DNA of 32,415 nt. It comes from a virus. This document shows, in pieces, positions 1-6,356 of the stretch. Made by a program: the position numbers and the translations under genes. The stretch is from positions 1 to 32,415 of the IMG/VR virus record IMGVR_UViG_3300045996_001004, one strand, 5' to 3'. The notes beneath the pieces are model-generated. The model did no database searches and was not told the origin of the DNA. It worked only from the letters and a program-made list of their open reading frames with translations. Each line of letters begins with the position of its first letter. Position 1 is the stretch's first letter.

Positions 1-175
1 TGAGCCACGCCTTGACGAAATACTGCGGTCCGAACACGACGACTTCGTTTACGCCCTCAACCCGGCTGCTGCGGGGAGTAATGTTGCTGTAAACGCACTC
101 AGTGTTATCGGGATACTGGAATACGTGTCCAGCCTTGTAGAAATCTTTGCGGAGAACAGAGATAGGTCTGAACAT
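1..175 (-). CDS. Partial hypothetical protein, cut by the left edge
   Basis: An open frame starts at an ATG at 175 and runs off position 1, giving about 58 residues (begins MFRPISVLRKDFYKAG). The start has a good ribosome site, AAGGA six bases upstream, which overlaps the stop of the preceding gene. The visible part has alternating hydrophobic residues and no recognised motif. It belongs to the tightly packed minus-strand operon. Function unknown. Confidence 0.7.
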   Translation of the reverse strand, partial: MFRPISVLRKDFYKAGHVFQYPDNTECVYSNITPRSSRVEGVNEVVVFGPQYFVKAWL

Positions 176-178
176 TGG

Positions 179-406
179 TTATCCTTCGAAATGTAAATAG
201 CCGCCGTCACGCATGTCGTTAACGTAGGTCACTGTCCAGCCAGCGCTTTGGTAGGCTGTAATGAGCAGGTCTTTGATGCGGTGGTCATGTAGCGCGAAAT
301 TCCTATGACCAGTGCTGAGCATTTCGTCTATTTTTTCAACTGCCGCATCAAACGCCGGTTGCGCTCTTTTCTGCTCTCTTTCTTTTGCTTGGCTTGGACT
401 GATCAT
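179..406 (-). CDS. Hypothetical protein, 75 aa
   Basis: I do not recognise this protein. The N-terminal half is charged and likely helical (lysine/glutamate/arginine up to about residue 25). The C-terminal half is mixed, with a TAYQSAGWTVTYV segment that looks like an alpha-beta pair. The start ATG at 406 overlaps the upstream stop as ATGA and has GAGG six bases before it, which supports translational coupling. It ends in TAA three bases before the next start. Confidence 0.75.
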   Translation of the reverse strand: MISPSQAKEREQKRAQPAFDAAVEKIDEMLSTGHRNFALHDHRIKDLLITAYQSAGWTVTYVNDMRDGGYLHFEG

Positions 407-492
407 GCTTTGCCTCGCGGTTTAGGCTGAGTGCACCCACAGCAACACATTACAACGTTTTTGCCACCGTAGATGCACTCAGTCTTTGTCAT
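403..492 (-). CDS. Small cysteine-rich protein, 29 aa
   Basis: A 29-residue frame starts at an ATG at 492 and ends in TGA overlapping the next start (ATGA). The peptide has five cysteines, including a CCCGC cluster, and a basic tail (KPRGKA). The ribosome site is weak (AAAGAAAAA). The tight overlap with the following gene is the main evidence that it is translated. A metal-binding knuckle is possible but unproven. Confidence 0.45.
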   Translation of the reverse strand: MTKTECIYGGKNVVMCCCGCTQPKPRGKA

Positions 493-532
493 ACTGTTTT
501 TCTTTGTTCTATTGTTTCGTCTTTACTAACGC

Positions 533-1900
533 TTATGCGCTCAGCTTGTCGATGACTTGCTTGCCGACTTCCGTATTCGCCATGCCTTCCAGCATAGCAC
601 CGAACGCCGCGCCGCCCTTGGGTGTGAGGAGATCCGAGACAGATTCAATACCGGACTTCACGCTGCCGGTATTCGCAATGATCTTGAAGTCAGCATTGGC
701 AAGCGCACTTGCGTTAGCAATGCCGATCTTCTCGTAAGCTTCCACCTGACGAACGCTGACGAGATACGCCTGATAGCCTTGGCTGGTAGCGATCTTGTCT
801 GCGAGCAGGATCTGTGCGTTGACGGGAGCCATGAGCAGTGCCTGTTCCGCAGCACCCTTGGCTCGGCCTTCTGCTTCGATGCCCTGTGAATTGAGCACCA
901 TAGCCTCACGGCGACCGTCAGCGACAAGGACGGTCTGTTGCTTGTCACCTTCCGCCGTTGTGATCTGCGCGTCACGGGCAGCTTCTGCGTTGATGATGCG
1001 GGTCTGGCGTTCCTGATCCGCAGTGACCAGCGCAATCTCACGCTTGATCTCTGCACCACGAACCTGCTCGACCTGAATGATGGCCATGTCACGTTCCTTG
1101 GTGATCTTGGCCTGTGCTCGCACTTCCTGTGCAGCCTGCTCACGAGCAATGCCGACTTCACGTTCCTGCTGTGCGGCACGCTGTCCAACAGCCTGTAGCT
1201 GTTCCTGTTTGCGGAGTTCCACTTGCTGCGCTGCGTCCACTTCAGCAATAGCCGCCTTGCGCTTGTTCTCCGCCACGACGGTACGTGACTCGGTTTCGAT
1301 CAGACTGGACTTCTTCGCCATGATGTCAGCGATGATCTTGGAGCCCTTCGCATCACGAATGTCCATCAGCTCCAGCGACTTCACTGTCTGGACGCCCCAT
1401 GCCCGCAGACCTTCGTCTACTTCAGCGGTGAATGCATCACCGAACGTGGCACGGTCGCCCATGATATCGTTGATATCGTGCTTCGCAAGAATACTACGTG
1501 CAGCACCTTGCATGATCACTTCCAATTGCTCTTCCATCTCTTCGAAGCTACTGGCACGAGCCGCAGCAAGGTTCGTATCGGTGATCACGAAGAACCCCAC
1601 CACATCCAGTTCGAACGGTGCACGATCTCTGTCATATGCCTCGTAACTTTCCAGCGCGATGCTGAAGTTGTTCACGGGCAGTACAATACGGGTAACACCG
1701 AAGATCGGGACGAACGACGGAATGTTGTAGTAGGTGTTGCCTGACGACTGATTGGCTCCGTATGACGTGGTTTTCTTGGAACTCTGCACGATGTGAACGA
1801 GATTGGTTGGGACGACGACACGCCATGCAAACGCTAGAATGACAGCGAAAGCAATGGCAGCGGCGACAACACCAACACCTAGCAGTGTGGTAAATTCCAT
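533..1900 (-). CDS. SPFH/band-7 (flotillin-like) membrane protein, 455 aa
   Basis: This is a stomatin/prohibitin/flotillin/HflKC-type protein. Residues about 5-27 form one hydrophobic membrane segment, followed at about 28-195 by an SPFH-like beta/alpha domain. Residues about 195-345 are a long Ala/Glu/Gln/Arg-rich coiled coil (repeated EA, AQ and QE heptads) typical of flotillins, and the C-terminal 100 residues are Gly/Ala-rich. In bacteria these proteins oligomerise on the inner membrane and scaffold other membrane proteins or FtsH-like proteases. In a phage this suggests membrane remodelling, protease control or superinfection exclusion, which is inference. The start ATG has AGGAG 11 bases upstream. 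It lies downstream of a tRNA-like gene on the same strand. Confidence 0.88.
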   Translation of the reverse strand: MEFTTLLGVGVVAAAIAFAVILAFAWRVVVPTNLVHIVQSSKKTTSYGANQSSGNTYYNIPSFVPIFGVTRIVLPVNNFSIALESYEAYDRDRAPFELDVVGFFVITDTNLAAARASSFEEMEEQLEVIMQGAARSILAKHDINDIMGDRATFGDAFTAEVDEGLRAWGVQTVKSLELMDIRDAKGSKIIADIMAKKSSLIETESRTVVAENKRKAAIAEVDAAQQVELRKQEQLQAVGQRAAQQEREVGIAREQAAQEVRAQAKITKERDMAIIQVEQVRGAEIKREIALVTADQERQTRIINAEAARDAQITTAEGDKQQTVLVADGRREAMVLNSQGIEAEGRAKGAAEQALLMAPVNAQILLADKIATSQGYQAYLVSVRQVEAYEKIGIANASALANADFKIIANTGSVKSGIESVSDLLTPKGGAAFGAMLEGMANTEVGKQVIDKLSA

Positions 1901-1942
1901 TCGTTTCTGTGCTCCTGTTTGTTGTTTAGTGGTGAATGAGTC

Positions 1943-2028
1943 TAGGACATGCGGGATTCGAACCCGCGCAATTACCCCGCACTCTGAGAGATGGACAGCA
2001 GGGGTCCTACCGTTAGATGAGTTGCCCC
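1943..2028 (-). tRNA. tRNA-like gene with a 19-base anticodon loop (tRNA-Asp(GUC)-like)
   Basis: On the minus strand a perfect T arm (GCGGG, loop TTCGAAT, CCCGC) is followed by an acceptor strand ATGTCCT that pairs with GGGGCAA at the 5' end (two G-U pairs, one mismatch). A D loop with AACGGTA and a three-pair D stem are present. The anticodon stem CCCTG/CGGGG is good, but the loop between its arms has 19 bases, not 7. It starts CTGTC (GUC in the canonical position) and contains a mini-hairpin CTC-TCA-GAG. No CCA is encoded. It may be a tRNA with a 12-base insertion, a decoy, or a decayed gene. The identity is uncertain. Confidence 0.55.
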
Positions 2029-2357
2029 AGACTCACTCGTGAGGAAACACAGCACACACCAACCGTACGGCTTAAGAGCAGCCCAAGGGCAAATTGCCGA
2101 GGACTACCTTTGCAACATTAAGTCACATTCTGCGGTCGTGTCAGATGTGTGCTGTGTTCTGAATTCCCAACGTTGTCGCTCACAACCTCCCGTTGCGCTG
2201 TGCGTTTGGTGTAAAGGTGTAGCATGGTGTTGGGACTTTTGCGCCGTTTTTCAGCGCAAACCGGGTGGGCGAGGCCGGTGAGTTCATAGAAAGTAGCGAG
2301 GGGTATTAGCCATTACACGCCAACAATCTCCCCCACACGGTCCCCCGCCCAACGTCG
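2029..2357. other. Intergenic region with a 12-bp inverted repeat
   Basis: No convincing gene is seen. AACACAGCACAC (2046-2057) is repeated inverted as GTGTGCTGTGTT (2147-2158), enclosing about 90 bases, and could fold into a long-stem RNA between the 49-aa gene and the tRNA-like gene. A minus-strand frame of 35 codons (2180-2287) lacks a ribosome site and is not called. A smaller hairpin, TTTGCGC/GCGCAAA, lies near 2236-2260. Confidence 0.5.
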
Positions 2358-2507
2358 TTACTGCTTACTGTCGTCTGTCAACCGTTGATAACTCGTAAGC
2401 AGGTTTCTGGCACGAGCAATAGCGCGAGCCAGATGATCGTTGTGTCCGTCACGCAACTTCAACTGCGCTTCGGACAGAAGTTCGTCTAATGTTTTCTGTT
2501 CGGCCAC
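2358..2507 (-). CDS. Hypothetical helical protein, 49 aa
   Basis: A GTG-started frame at 2507 encodes a 49-residue charged, probably all-helical peptide (AEQKTLDELLSEAQLKLRDG at the start, ARAIARARNLL in the middle). It ends in TAA. The palindrome-like element GTAAGGAAATTTACTTAC (2518-2535) ends 11 bases before the start and overlaps the stop of the upstream gene, so translation or transcription may be controlled there. Function unknown. Confidence 0.6.
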   Translation of the reverse strand: MAEQKTLDELLSEAQLKLRDGHNDHLARAIARARNLLTSYQRLTDDSKQ

Positions 2508-2517
2508 GTCTTACACC

Positions 2518-2535
2518 GTAAGGAAATTTACTTAC
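2518..2535. promoter_or_regulatory. Operator-like palindrome, one mismatch
   Basis: GTAAGGAAATTTACTTAC is an 18-base palindrome with one mismatched pair. It matches the perfect TAAGTAAATTTACTTA sites at 9542-9557 and 15827-15842. It lies between two minus-strand genes, just upstream of a GTG start. Confidence 0.5.
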
Positions 2536-2738
2536 TGTTTAAGGGTCTGCAACAGAGGCAGGACTTGACGCTCCAGTTCCTCACCGTAGAGAATCGCGTA
2601 GTTGACTTCGGGACGGTGGCGATACTTGTCCATTTCCAAACGCTTGGTCTGTGCTTGGTACTGGCGAAGTAGCCCTTCCAAGAAACCGGAGAGGTATTCC
2701 TTTACCTCACCCGGAATGTTTTTCTCGTCGTAGTCCAT
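2532..2738 (-). CDS. Hypothetical protein, 68 aa
   Basis: I do not recognise this protein. It is acidic at the N terminus (MDYDEKNIPGEVKEYL) and predominantly helical, with a Gln/Lys/Arg-rich middle and a Leu-rich end (QVLPLLQTLKQ). The start ATG at 2738 has GAGG eight bases before it, overlapping the stop region of the upstream gene, which indicates operon coupling. No cysteine pairs or membrane segments are seen. Confidence 0.75.
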   Translation of the reverse strand: MDYDEKNIPGEVKEYLSGFLEGLLRQYQAQTKRLEMDKYRHRPEVNYAILYGEELERQVLPLLQTLKQ

Positions 2739-2745
2739 CTAGTCC

Positions 2746-3120
2746 TCACTGGTAATCTGTTTCCGGTGCTTCACCTTCCGTAACAGCGTCTTCGTCCTCA
2801 CCCGAAAACTCTGACATCTCTGCTTCGGTAAAGGAACACGAGGCAACTTCACCTTCGCGGTGCGCTTCGTCTTCACGAGCTTGGTCCTCCACGTCCTTTG
2901 CCGTAATCAATCTGTTGAAAATCTCTGTGACACGCAATCTGAACTCGATTGCAGCGTCAACCACGTAAGCCTCTGACGGATCTTCTCGCTTCAGCTTCTC
3001 CAACTCAGCGTAATGCACGGGAGATAACCTCAAGCAATCACTAACATCCACACCCTGTTGCATGGCATGGAACAGTGAGCGAGCCTCGACCATTGCATCA
3101 TGTTCTACGCTGTTTGGCAT
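2746..3120 (-). CDS. Hypothetical acidic protein, 124 aa
   Basis: A helical, strongly acidic protein. Its last 35 residues are Glu/Asp-rich (SEFSGEDEDAVTEGEAPETD). I chose the ATG at 3120 because GGGAG lies five bases upstream. An in-frame GTG at 3132 would place that site inside the gene. The preceding 42-aa gene ends two bases upstream, so the two are probably coupled. The acidic tail resembles DNA-mimic or chaperone-like phage proteins, but there is no family match by eye. Confidence 0.78.
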   Translation of the reverse strand: MPNSVEHDAMVEARSLFHAMQQGVDVSDCLRLSPVHYAELEKLKREDPSEAYVVDAAIEFRLRVTEIFNRLITAKDVEDQAREDEAHREGEVASCSFTEAEMSEFSGEDEDAVTEGEAPETDYQ

Positions 3121-3122
3121 GT

Positions 3123-3251
3123 TTACTCCCACCCTCGATGACTACGTTCACGACAAACCCACTCGTAATTACGCTCAGTGCTGTGCTTGATTGGTTTGGG
3201 TGCCTCCAATACTCCTACACCCAATAACCAGTTCCAGAATTTGCGGAACAC
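3123..3251 (-). CDS. Small hypothetical protein, 42 aa
   Basis: A GTG start at 3251 has GAGG nine bases upstream, and the frame ends in TAA just before the next gene's ATG. The peptide begins with an aromatic, hydrophobic stretch (FRKFWNWLLGVGVLEAP) that could lie on or in a membrane, followed by a charged tail with one cysteine. It is the first gene after the promoter at 3332-3359. Function unknown. Confidence 0.55.
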   Translation of the reverse strand: MFRKFWNWLLGVGVLEAPKPIKHSTERNYEWVCRERSHRGWE

Positions 3252-3273
3252 TTGACTTTACCTCACATGAGAA

Positions 3274-3312
3274 GGGGGACAATCCCCAGCGCCACTGGCA
3301 AAATTGTCCCCC
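3274..3312. other. Strong hairpin in the 5' leader
   Basis: GGGGGACAAT (3274-3283) pairs perfectly with ATTGTCCCCC (3303-3312) around a 19-base loop. It sits between the minus-strand promoter at 3332-3359 and the 42-aa gene. There is no U-run on either side, so a leader structure, RNA processing site or operator is more likely than a terminator. Confidence 0.6.
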
Positions 3313-3331
3313 GGATTAAACACTAAACAAA

Positions 3332-3359
3332 AGTATAAGGTTTTAAGCTCTAATGTAAG
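3332..3359 (-). promoter_or_regulatory. Sigma70-like promoter (minus)
   Basis: Read on the minus strand, CTTACA is followed after 16 bases by TATACT (five of six -10 consensus bases). It would drive the minus-strand operon starting with the 42-aa gene. Confidence 0.45.
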
Positions 3360-3490
3360 ACTTGCGGCGGGCCGCGTTCGTTGTTATTAGTCATTAGCAT
3401 TTACTTATTTAATTAGGTGTTTGGTTGCTTTTGGCTTTAACGCTTCATGTGTCACCTCGTGTTACGCACTGGGCGTTCACACACGTATAA

Positions 3491-3516
3491 GGCAGCACCA
3501 GCGAACTGGCACTGCC
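3491..3516. other. Hairpin 3' of a minus-strand gene
   Basis: GGCAG-CA-CCAG, loop CGAA, then CTGG-CA-CTGCC forms a compact hairpin about 30 bases beyond the end of the 55-aa gene. It lacks a U-run, so it may be an mRNA 3' end stabiliser or a Rho-type site. Confidence 0.4.
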
Positions 3517-3545
3517 CCAGACGTGTTAGGAGGTTTGCAATGGAA

Positions 3546-3713
3546 CTACTGTTGATGCCGGTGCTTACGCCGCAACAGTTCGGCGTAGACGTAACCCTTG
3601 ACGAATAGGGTCTGTTTCTTGTCACGCAGCAGCAAACGCAATGCAGGTGTGGTAATACACTTCACTGCTTTTCTAGCTGCGTCTCTAAGGGTCTTAGTTG
3701 TTGCAGGGGACAT
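3546..3713 (-). CDS. Basic hypothetical protein, 55 aa
   Basis: A lysine/arginine-rich, mostly helical protein (ATTKTLRDAARKAVKCITT, then LLLRDKKQTLFVKGY and a basic RRKHRHQQ tail). A nucleic-acid-binding role is plausible but not shown. I chose the ATG at 3713, which overlaps the upstream stop as TAATG and has AGAG upstream, over a GTG at 3743 that would overlap the preceding gene. It ends in TAG. Confidence 0.6.
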   Translation of the reverse strand: MSPATTKTLRDAARKAVKCITTPALRLLLRDKKQTLFVKGYVYAELLRRKHRHQQ

Positions 3714-3847
3714 TACTTGCTCTTTTTCATCCCGTGATAGCACTTACCGCGAGCAGTGCAGGCACCGGTACGGCTGTGCCCCACCTTGCCCTTGATCTTT
3801 GCCTTGTTGATGGTTTCGAACTTGATGACTGCGGCCTTGGATGCCAC
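3713..3847 (-). CDS. Small basic protein, 44 aa
   Basis: A GTG start at 3847 with a near-perfect GGAGGT six bases upstream opens a 44-residue, very basic peptide (13 Lys/Arg). It has two cysteines spaced GACTARGKC and ends HGMKKSK. It overlaps the following gene by one base (TAATG). The strong ribosome site and tight packing support it. It may bind nucleic acid. Confidence 0.65.
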   Translation of the reverse strand: MASKAAVIKFETINKAKIKGKVGHSRTGACTARGKCYHGMKKSK

Positions 3848-3860
3848 GTGTTTACCTCCG

Positions 3861-4136
3861 TTACTTCGCCAGATCCGTGATGATCAAGCGCTGCGTGTGG
3901 TCTACGGTATAGACCTTGGCGCCAACCACGACGGACTTGTTTGCGAACTTCACGCTGGTCAGTTGGTGACTCAGGGTTTCTCGTTCGTTGTTTGCGGCCC
4001 TGAGTTCTCGTTCAAGTCCGCCGACACGTACAGTAGCCAGTATGTGTTTACTGGCATACAGACGCATCATGTCTTCCAACGTACAGGTATGTCCCTGCGG
4101 ATCGTTAGTGGAGCCGCACTTATCGCAAACCCACAT
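3861..4136 (-). CDS. Zinc-ribbon plus coiled-coil protein, 91 aa
   Basis: The first 20 residues (WVCDKCGSTNDPQGHTC) hold a C-x2-C ... H-x-C knuckle typical of small zinc ribbons. Residues about 35-65 are charged and likely helical or coiled coil (LERELRAANNERETLSHQL), and the C terminus is beta-like (VVVGAKVYTVD). It ends 13 bases before the next start. The domain arrangement suggests a nucleic-acid or protein adaptor; the family is not recognised. Confidence 0.75.
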   Translation of the reverse strand: MWVCDKCGSTNDPQGHTCTLEDMMRLYASKHILATVRVGGLERELRAANNERETLSHQLTSVKFANKSVVVGAKVYTVDHTQRLIITDLAK

Positions 4137-4259
4137 GAGTTACACCGCCTTTCCAAAGCTGGTAGTGGTTGGAGCTTCCCCGGTTAGCTACTTCTCCCTC
4201 ACCACATTTACCCCCGGTTCTTATCCGAAGTGTAGGTAGGACCAGCGGTTTTCTAAAGA

Positions 4260-4294
4260 CGCGCAGGGTGTAGGTTGCAGTCCCTACACCCCTA
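4260..4294. other. Perfect 9-bp hairpin
   Basis: GGGTGTAGG pairs with CCTACACCC around loop TTGCAGTC (about 4267-4292). The upstream plus-strand text CAGCGGTTTTCTAA resembles the anticodon arm of a tRNA-Arg(UCU), but the 3' half of that arm and the acceptor stem do not pair, so I call only the hairpin. The region between the genes on either side (4137-4362) contains no supported gene. Confidence 0.4.
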
Positions 4295-4362
4295 TCGTGC
4301 ATTACTTTGTCGAGCGATCACGGGATATCCGCCGGACAACCCACATTTCACGCACGCATTCC

Positions 4363-4545
4363 CTACTTCTTGGGGCTGTTCGCCTCAACGGATCTGGCCC
4401 GGATGCGCTGAAAACGCTTCTGCTGCTTGTCCCGTTCACGACGGGTACGGCCACGAGAACTGTCTTTGCCATCCAGCAGAGACTTGCCCTCAGCCAGCTT
4501 GGGCGTGAAATCTGCCACGGTCGGGTGATACACAGTGTGCTTCAC
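4363..4545 (-). CDS. Very basic hypothetical protein, 60 aa
   Basis: A GTG start at 4545 with AAGGAG five bases upstream opens a 60-residue protein. Its C-terminal half is an almost continuous Lys/Arg/Gln helix (SRGRTRRERDKQQKRFQRIR). Such small basic phage proteins often bind nucleic acid; that is inference. It ends in TAG. An AGGCC/GGCCT hairpin lies upstream near 4600. Confidence 0.65.
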   Translation of the reverse strand: MKHTVYHPTVADFTPKLAEGKSLLDGKDSSRGRTRRERDKQQKRFQRIRARSVEANSPKK

Positions 4546-4654
4546 TTTGACTCCTTTTCAGTTGGTAAGCCGAGTGGTGGCGTCGAGCCACACCCATAAG
4601 GCCGTAATGGGCCTAGAATGTTACGAGCCTCTAATGGTACGCCTTGCGGACTCT

Positions 4655-4855
4655 CTAGGAACCGGTCGCGTCACTCGGCACAGTCTCACCGTCTTGGTGT
4701 GACGGTGTGATGGGTTGATCTGGGTAAGCCTTATTCACAAACCACGTATGGGTTTGTCTGTAAGCAGGGTGATGCCACGAGGCACACCCTAATGCGTTGG
4801 TGATCGCACTGATCTCGTCTTCGGTGAACACGTCACGCAGATCAGGTTTATTCAC
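4655..4855 (-). CDS. Hypothetical protein, 66 aa
   Basis: A mixed, tryptophan- and histidine-containing protein (LGCASWHHPAYRQTHTWFVN). The GTG start at 4855 overlaps the previous gene by eight bases and has GAGGGG upstream. Its C-terminal codons overlap one copy of the dispersed repeat (4697-4715), where it is read as PITPSHQD, so the repeat has been tolerated inside a coding end. Function unknown. Confidence 0.7.
   Translation of the reverse strand: MNKPDLRDVFTEDEISAITNALGCASWHHPAYRQTHTWFVNKAYPDQPITPSHQDGETVPSDATGS
4697..4715 (+). repeat. Dispersed 20-base repeat, copy 1
   Basis: GTGTGACGGTGTGATGGGTT matches the consensus GTGGGATGGTGTGATGGGTT with two changes. It is the only copy lying clearly inside a coding end. 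Confidence 0.55.
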
Positions 4856-5048
4856 TGCGCCCCTCTGAAGGTAAAAGGGTGATACAGTGAACTTCGCTCA
4901 GTGGGATGCTTTCAGGAGGCTTGCCCACGTAATGCACGACTAGTGCAGGTTCTGCCGCACCTGCCGGATGTGGGTAAACACTTGCCATCCGACACTCGAT
5001 CTCACGTGAGCCAGTGAACCCTTTCCAGACGATATGGAGCCTATGCAC
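4848..5048 (-). CDS. Hypothetical protein, 66 aa
   Basis: A probable small beta protein (alternating strands around IVWKGFTGSREIECRM and ALVVHYVGKPPESIPL). The GTG start at 5048 has AAGGAG six bases upstream. It overlaps the next gene by eight bases and follows the preceding gene by 11. Not recognised. Confidence 0.72.
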   Translation of the reverse strand: MHRLHIVWKGFTGSREIECRMASVYPHPAGAAEPALVVHYVGKPPESIPLSEVHCITLLPSEGRSE

Positions 5049-5059
5049 GGTCTACTCCT

Positions 5060-5257
5060 TCACAGCACGTAAGAGATCAAGCGCTGAGCGTGTACGTCGA
5101 GAATGTCGATGCTGGTCTTGGGATACATCTTGAAGTGTTCCCAATGATTCTGCGTGTAGTCACGAATGAAAGCTTTAGCGGCTTCCACATCCGTGAACAC
5201 CTTGGGAGTTACGGGGTTGCTTGGACACCCGTCGTACATCCAGATGACTTGATACAT
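5060..5257 (-). CDS. Hypothetical protein, 65 aa
   Basis: The ATG at 5257 has GAGG six bases upstream, overlapping the end of the preceding gene. The protein starts as a beta strand (YQVIWMYDG), continues with a helix (DVEAAKAFIRDYTQNHWEHF) and ends in another strand, like many small alpha/beta phage accessory proteins. No catalytic motif is visible. Confidence 0.75.
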   Translation of the reverse strand: MYQVIWMYDGCPSNPVTPKVFTDVEAAKAFIRDYTQNHWEHFKMYPKTSIDILDVHAQRLISYVL

Positions 5258-5265
5258 TGGCAGCC

Positions 5266-5466
5266 TCAGTCGATTGAAACGATTTGCGAGACTGGAATAC
5301 TAATTAATCCCGCAGGCACGTTTGTATTCCAGAACTGTGCGTATCGGATTCCGCCTTGAGTGTAGAACAGCACATCAGAAGGAATGCCGACTCGGTAGGT
5401 TACTCGCGTCTCGTCAACGGTATTCTCTTTACCGTCGAGAACTTGCACTTGAACCCATGCGGCCAT
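5266..5466 (-). CDS. Hypothetical beta-rich protein, 66 aa
   Basis: I start this gene at the ATG at 5466 (AAWVQVQVLDGKEN) because GAGG lies five bases upstream. A GTG at 5511 would add a cysteine-rich 15-residue extension without a ribosome site. The sequence is strand-rich (WVQVQVL, RVTYRVG, GGIRYAQFW, ISIPVSQI), suggesting a small beta barrel or sandwich. Function unknown. Confidence 0.68.
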   Translation of the reverse strand: MAAWVQVQVLDGKENTVDETRVTYRVGIPSDVLFYTQGGIRYAQFWNTNVPAGLISIPVSQIVSID

Positions 5467-5511
5467 TGTGACCTCGCTACTCGTGAAGTAACATGAACAA
5501 CAGCATGACAC

Positions 5512-5712
5512 CTAAAACGCGATCTCAGCCTCACCACGGCGAATACGTCTAGCGCACTCACGTTCACCCTGATGCCGCTGGTACTTGCTGCGTCCCTTCA
5601 GACGTTCCACCATATTGAGGCGGGTGATCTCAGTCGTTTGCTGCAATGTCTTGTTGGCCTGAGCAGCAGCCAACGCAGTCACCAGCAAGCTTTTCAAAGT
5701 AGCAAGAGTCAT
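5512..5712 (-). CDS. Hypothetical basic protein with helical N terminus, 66 aa
   Basis: The ATG at 5712 overlaps the upstream stop as ATGA and has AGGAG eight bases before it, so I prefer it to a GTG nine bases further upstream. Residues 1-20 (TLATLKSLLVTALAAAQAN) form a hydrophobic helix and the rest is basic (RLKGRSKYQRHQGERECARR). It could be a membrane-tethered or a helical nucleic-acid-binding protein. Confidence 0.68.
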   Translation of the reverse strand: MTLATLKSLLVTALAAAQANKTLQQTTEITRLNMVERLKGRSKYQRHQGERECARRIRRGEAEIAF

Positions 5713-5912
5713 TCGGCACACTCCTGTAGTTTCCTGAGTCTGGTCCGTTGGTTACAACGTTTAGCGGCTTCCGTACGTTTCTCGCGGCAGTAAACGCACG
5801 CACGGTACAATTCAACGTCGTCAATCTTGTTTCTGCAATACGGACAACGGCCTTTTGCTAACATCCGTTGTCTGTATTCCCGTTGTTGTTTCACGTAACG
5901 TTTAAGGGCCAT
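5709..5912 (-). CDS. Small zinc-ribbon protein, 67 aa
   Basis: Two C-x2-C knuckles (GRCPYC at about residues 22-26 and ACVYC at about 39-42) lie between basic helices (KRYVKQQREYRQRM; RTEAAKRCNQRTRLRK). This is the usual layout of a small nucleic-acid-binding zinc ribbon. The start has GAGG four bases upstream and it overlaps the next gene by four bases. The exact family is not recognised. Confidence 0.75.
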   Translation of the reverse strand: MALKRYVKQQREYRQRMLAKGRCPYCRNKIDDVELYRACVYCREKRTEAAKRCNQRTRLRKLQECAE

Positions 5913-5937
5913 CGCGCCTCACCCTGCGGTGGTTACA

Positions 5938-5972
5938 AACGCTGTAAGGACTTTCAGGAAGTCCTCAGCGTT
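5938..5972. other. Strong intergenic hairpin
   Basis: AACGCTG-AGGACTT pairs with AAGTCCT-CAGCGTT (14 pairs, one TA bulge). It lies just upstream of the zinc-ribbon gene on the minus strand. No U-run follows, so it is probably an RNA stability or processing element. Confidence 0.5.
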
Positions 5973-6008
5973 GGCTTGCGTTCATCACAACAAACATTCT
6001 GATCATGG

Positions 6009-6089
6009 TTATCTCTTTGTACAGGTTTTGTAATGCCCGATCTTTTTACAAACGGGACATTCAACATGCTCAAAATGATTTCGATCCAT
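6009..6089 (-). CDS. Zinc-knuckle peptide, 26 aa
   Basis: An ATG at 6089 with GAGG six bases upstream opens a 26-residue peptide whose core is C-P-V-C-K-K-I-G-H-Y-K-T-C. This is C-x2-C-x4-H-x3-C, one residue short of the retroviral CCHC knuckle. The strong ribosome site and motif support translation. A hairpin at 6111-6141 lies in its leader. Confidence 0.6.
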   Translation of the reverse strand: MDRNHFEHVECPVCKKIGHYKTCTKR

Positions 6090-6110
6090 GTTTAACCTCA
6101 CCTTGAACAC

Positions 6111-6141
6111 TTAAGAGAAAGTCTCTTGGACTCTCTCTTAA
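6111..6141. other. Leader hairpin
   Basis: TTAAGAGA-A-AGTC, loop TCTTG, GACT-C-TCTCTTAA forms a 12-pair hairpin between the 63-aa gene and the zinc-knuckle peptide gene. It ends 22 bases before the latter's start. Confidence 0.5.
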
Positions 6142-6152
6142 TAGTTCAATGG

Positions 6153-6344
6153 TTACACGCCAAAACTTGCTGTTCCCCACCTTGCGATCTGTTTGATGTC
6201 CCACGCCATAGTAAACAAGTCGGTGGGAACCTTGTTTGTGATGTTTTCGATCTGCTCCTTGTGTTCCTTGTACATGCCGGTTCTAGCAATTGACTCTAGC
6301 GAATCAGCTAACTGCTCAAGGGCGTTTCGCATTGCAGCATCCAT
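6153..6344 (-). CDS. Hypothetical helical protein, 63 aa
   Basis: An all-helical, acidic protein (NALEQLADSLESIARTGMYKEHKEQIENI) ending in WGTASFGV. The ATG at 6344 has GGAG nine bases upstream and follows the preceding gene by 12 bases. It ends in TAA. Not recognised. Confidence 0.72.
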   Translation of the reverse strand: MDAAMRNALEQLADSLESIARTGMYKEHKEQIENITNKVPTDLFTMAWDIKQIARWGTASFGV

Positions 6345-6356
6345 GTTTGGTTGCTC

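Noticed and set aside
1077-1646. 189-codon frame opposite the flotillin-like gene
   Set aside because: Ser/Cys/Ala-rich antisense shadow of a clearly recognisable protein.
4228-4292. tRNA-Arg(UCU)-like sequence
   Set aside because: CAGCGGTTTTCTAA and a T-arm-like hairpin are suggestive, but the anticodon 3' strand and the acceptor stem do not pair.
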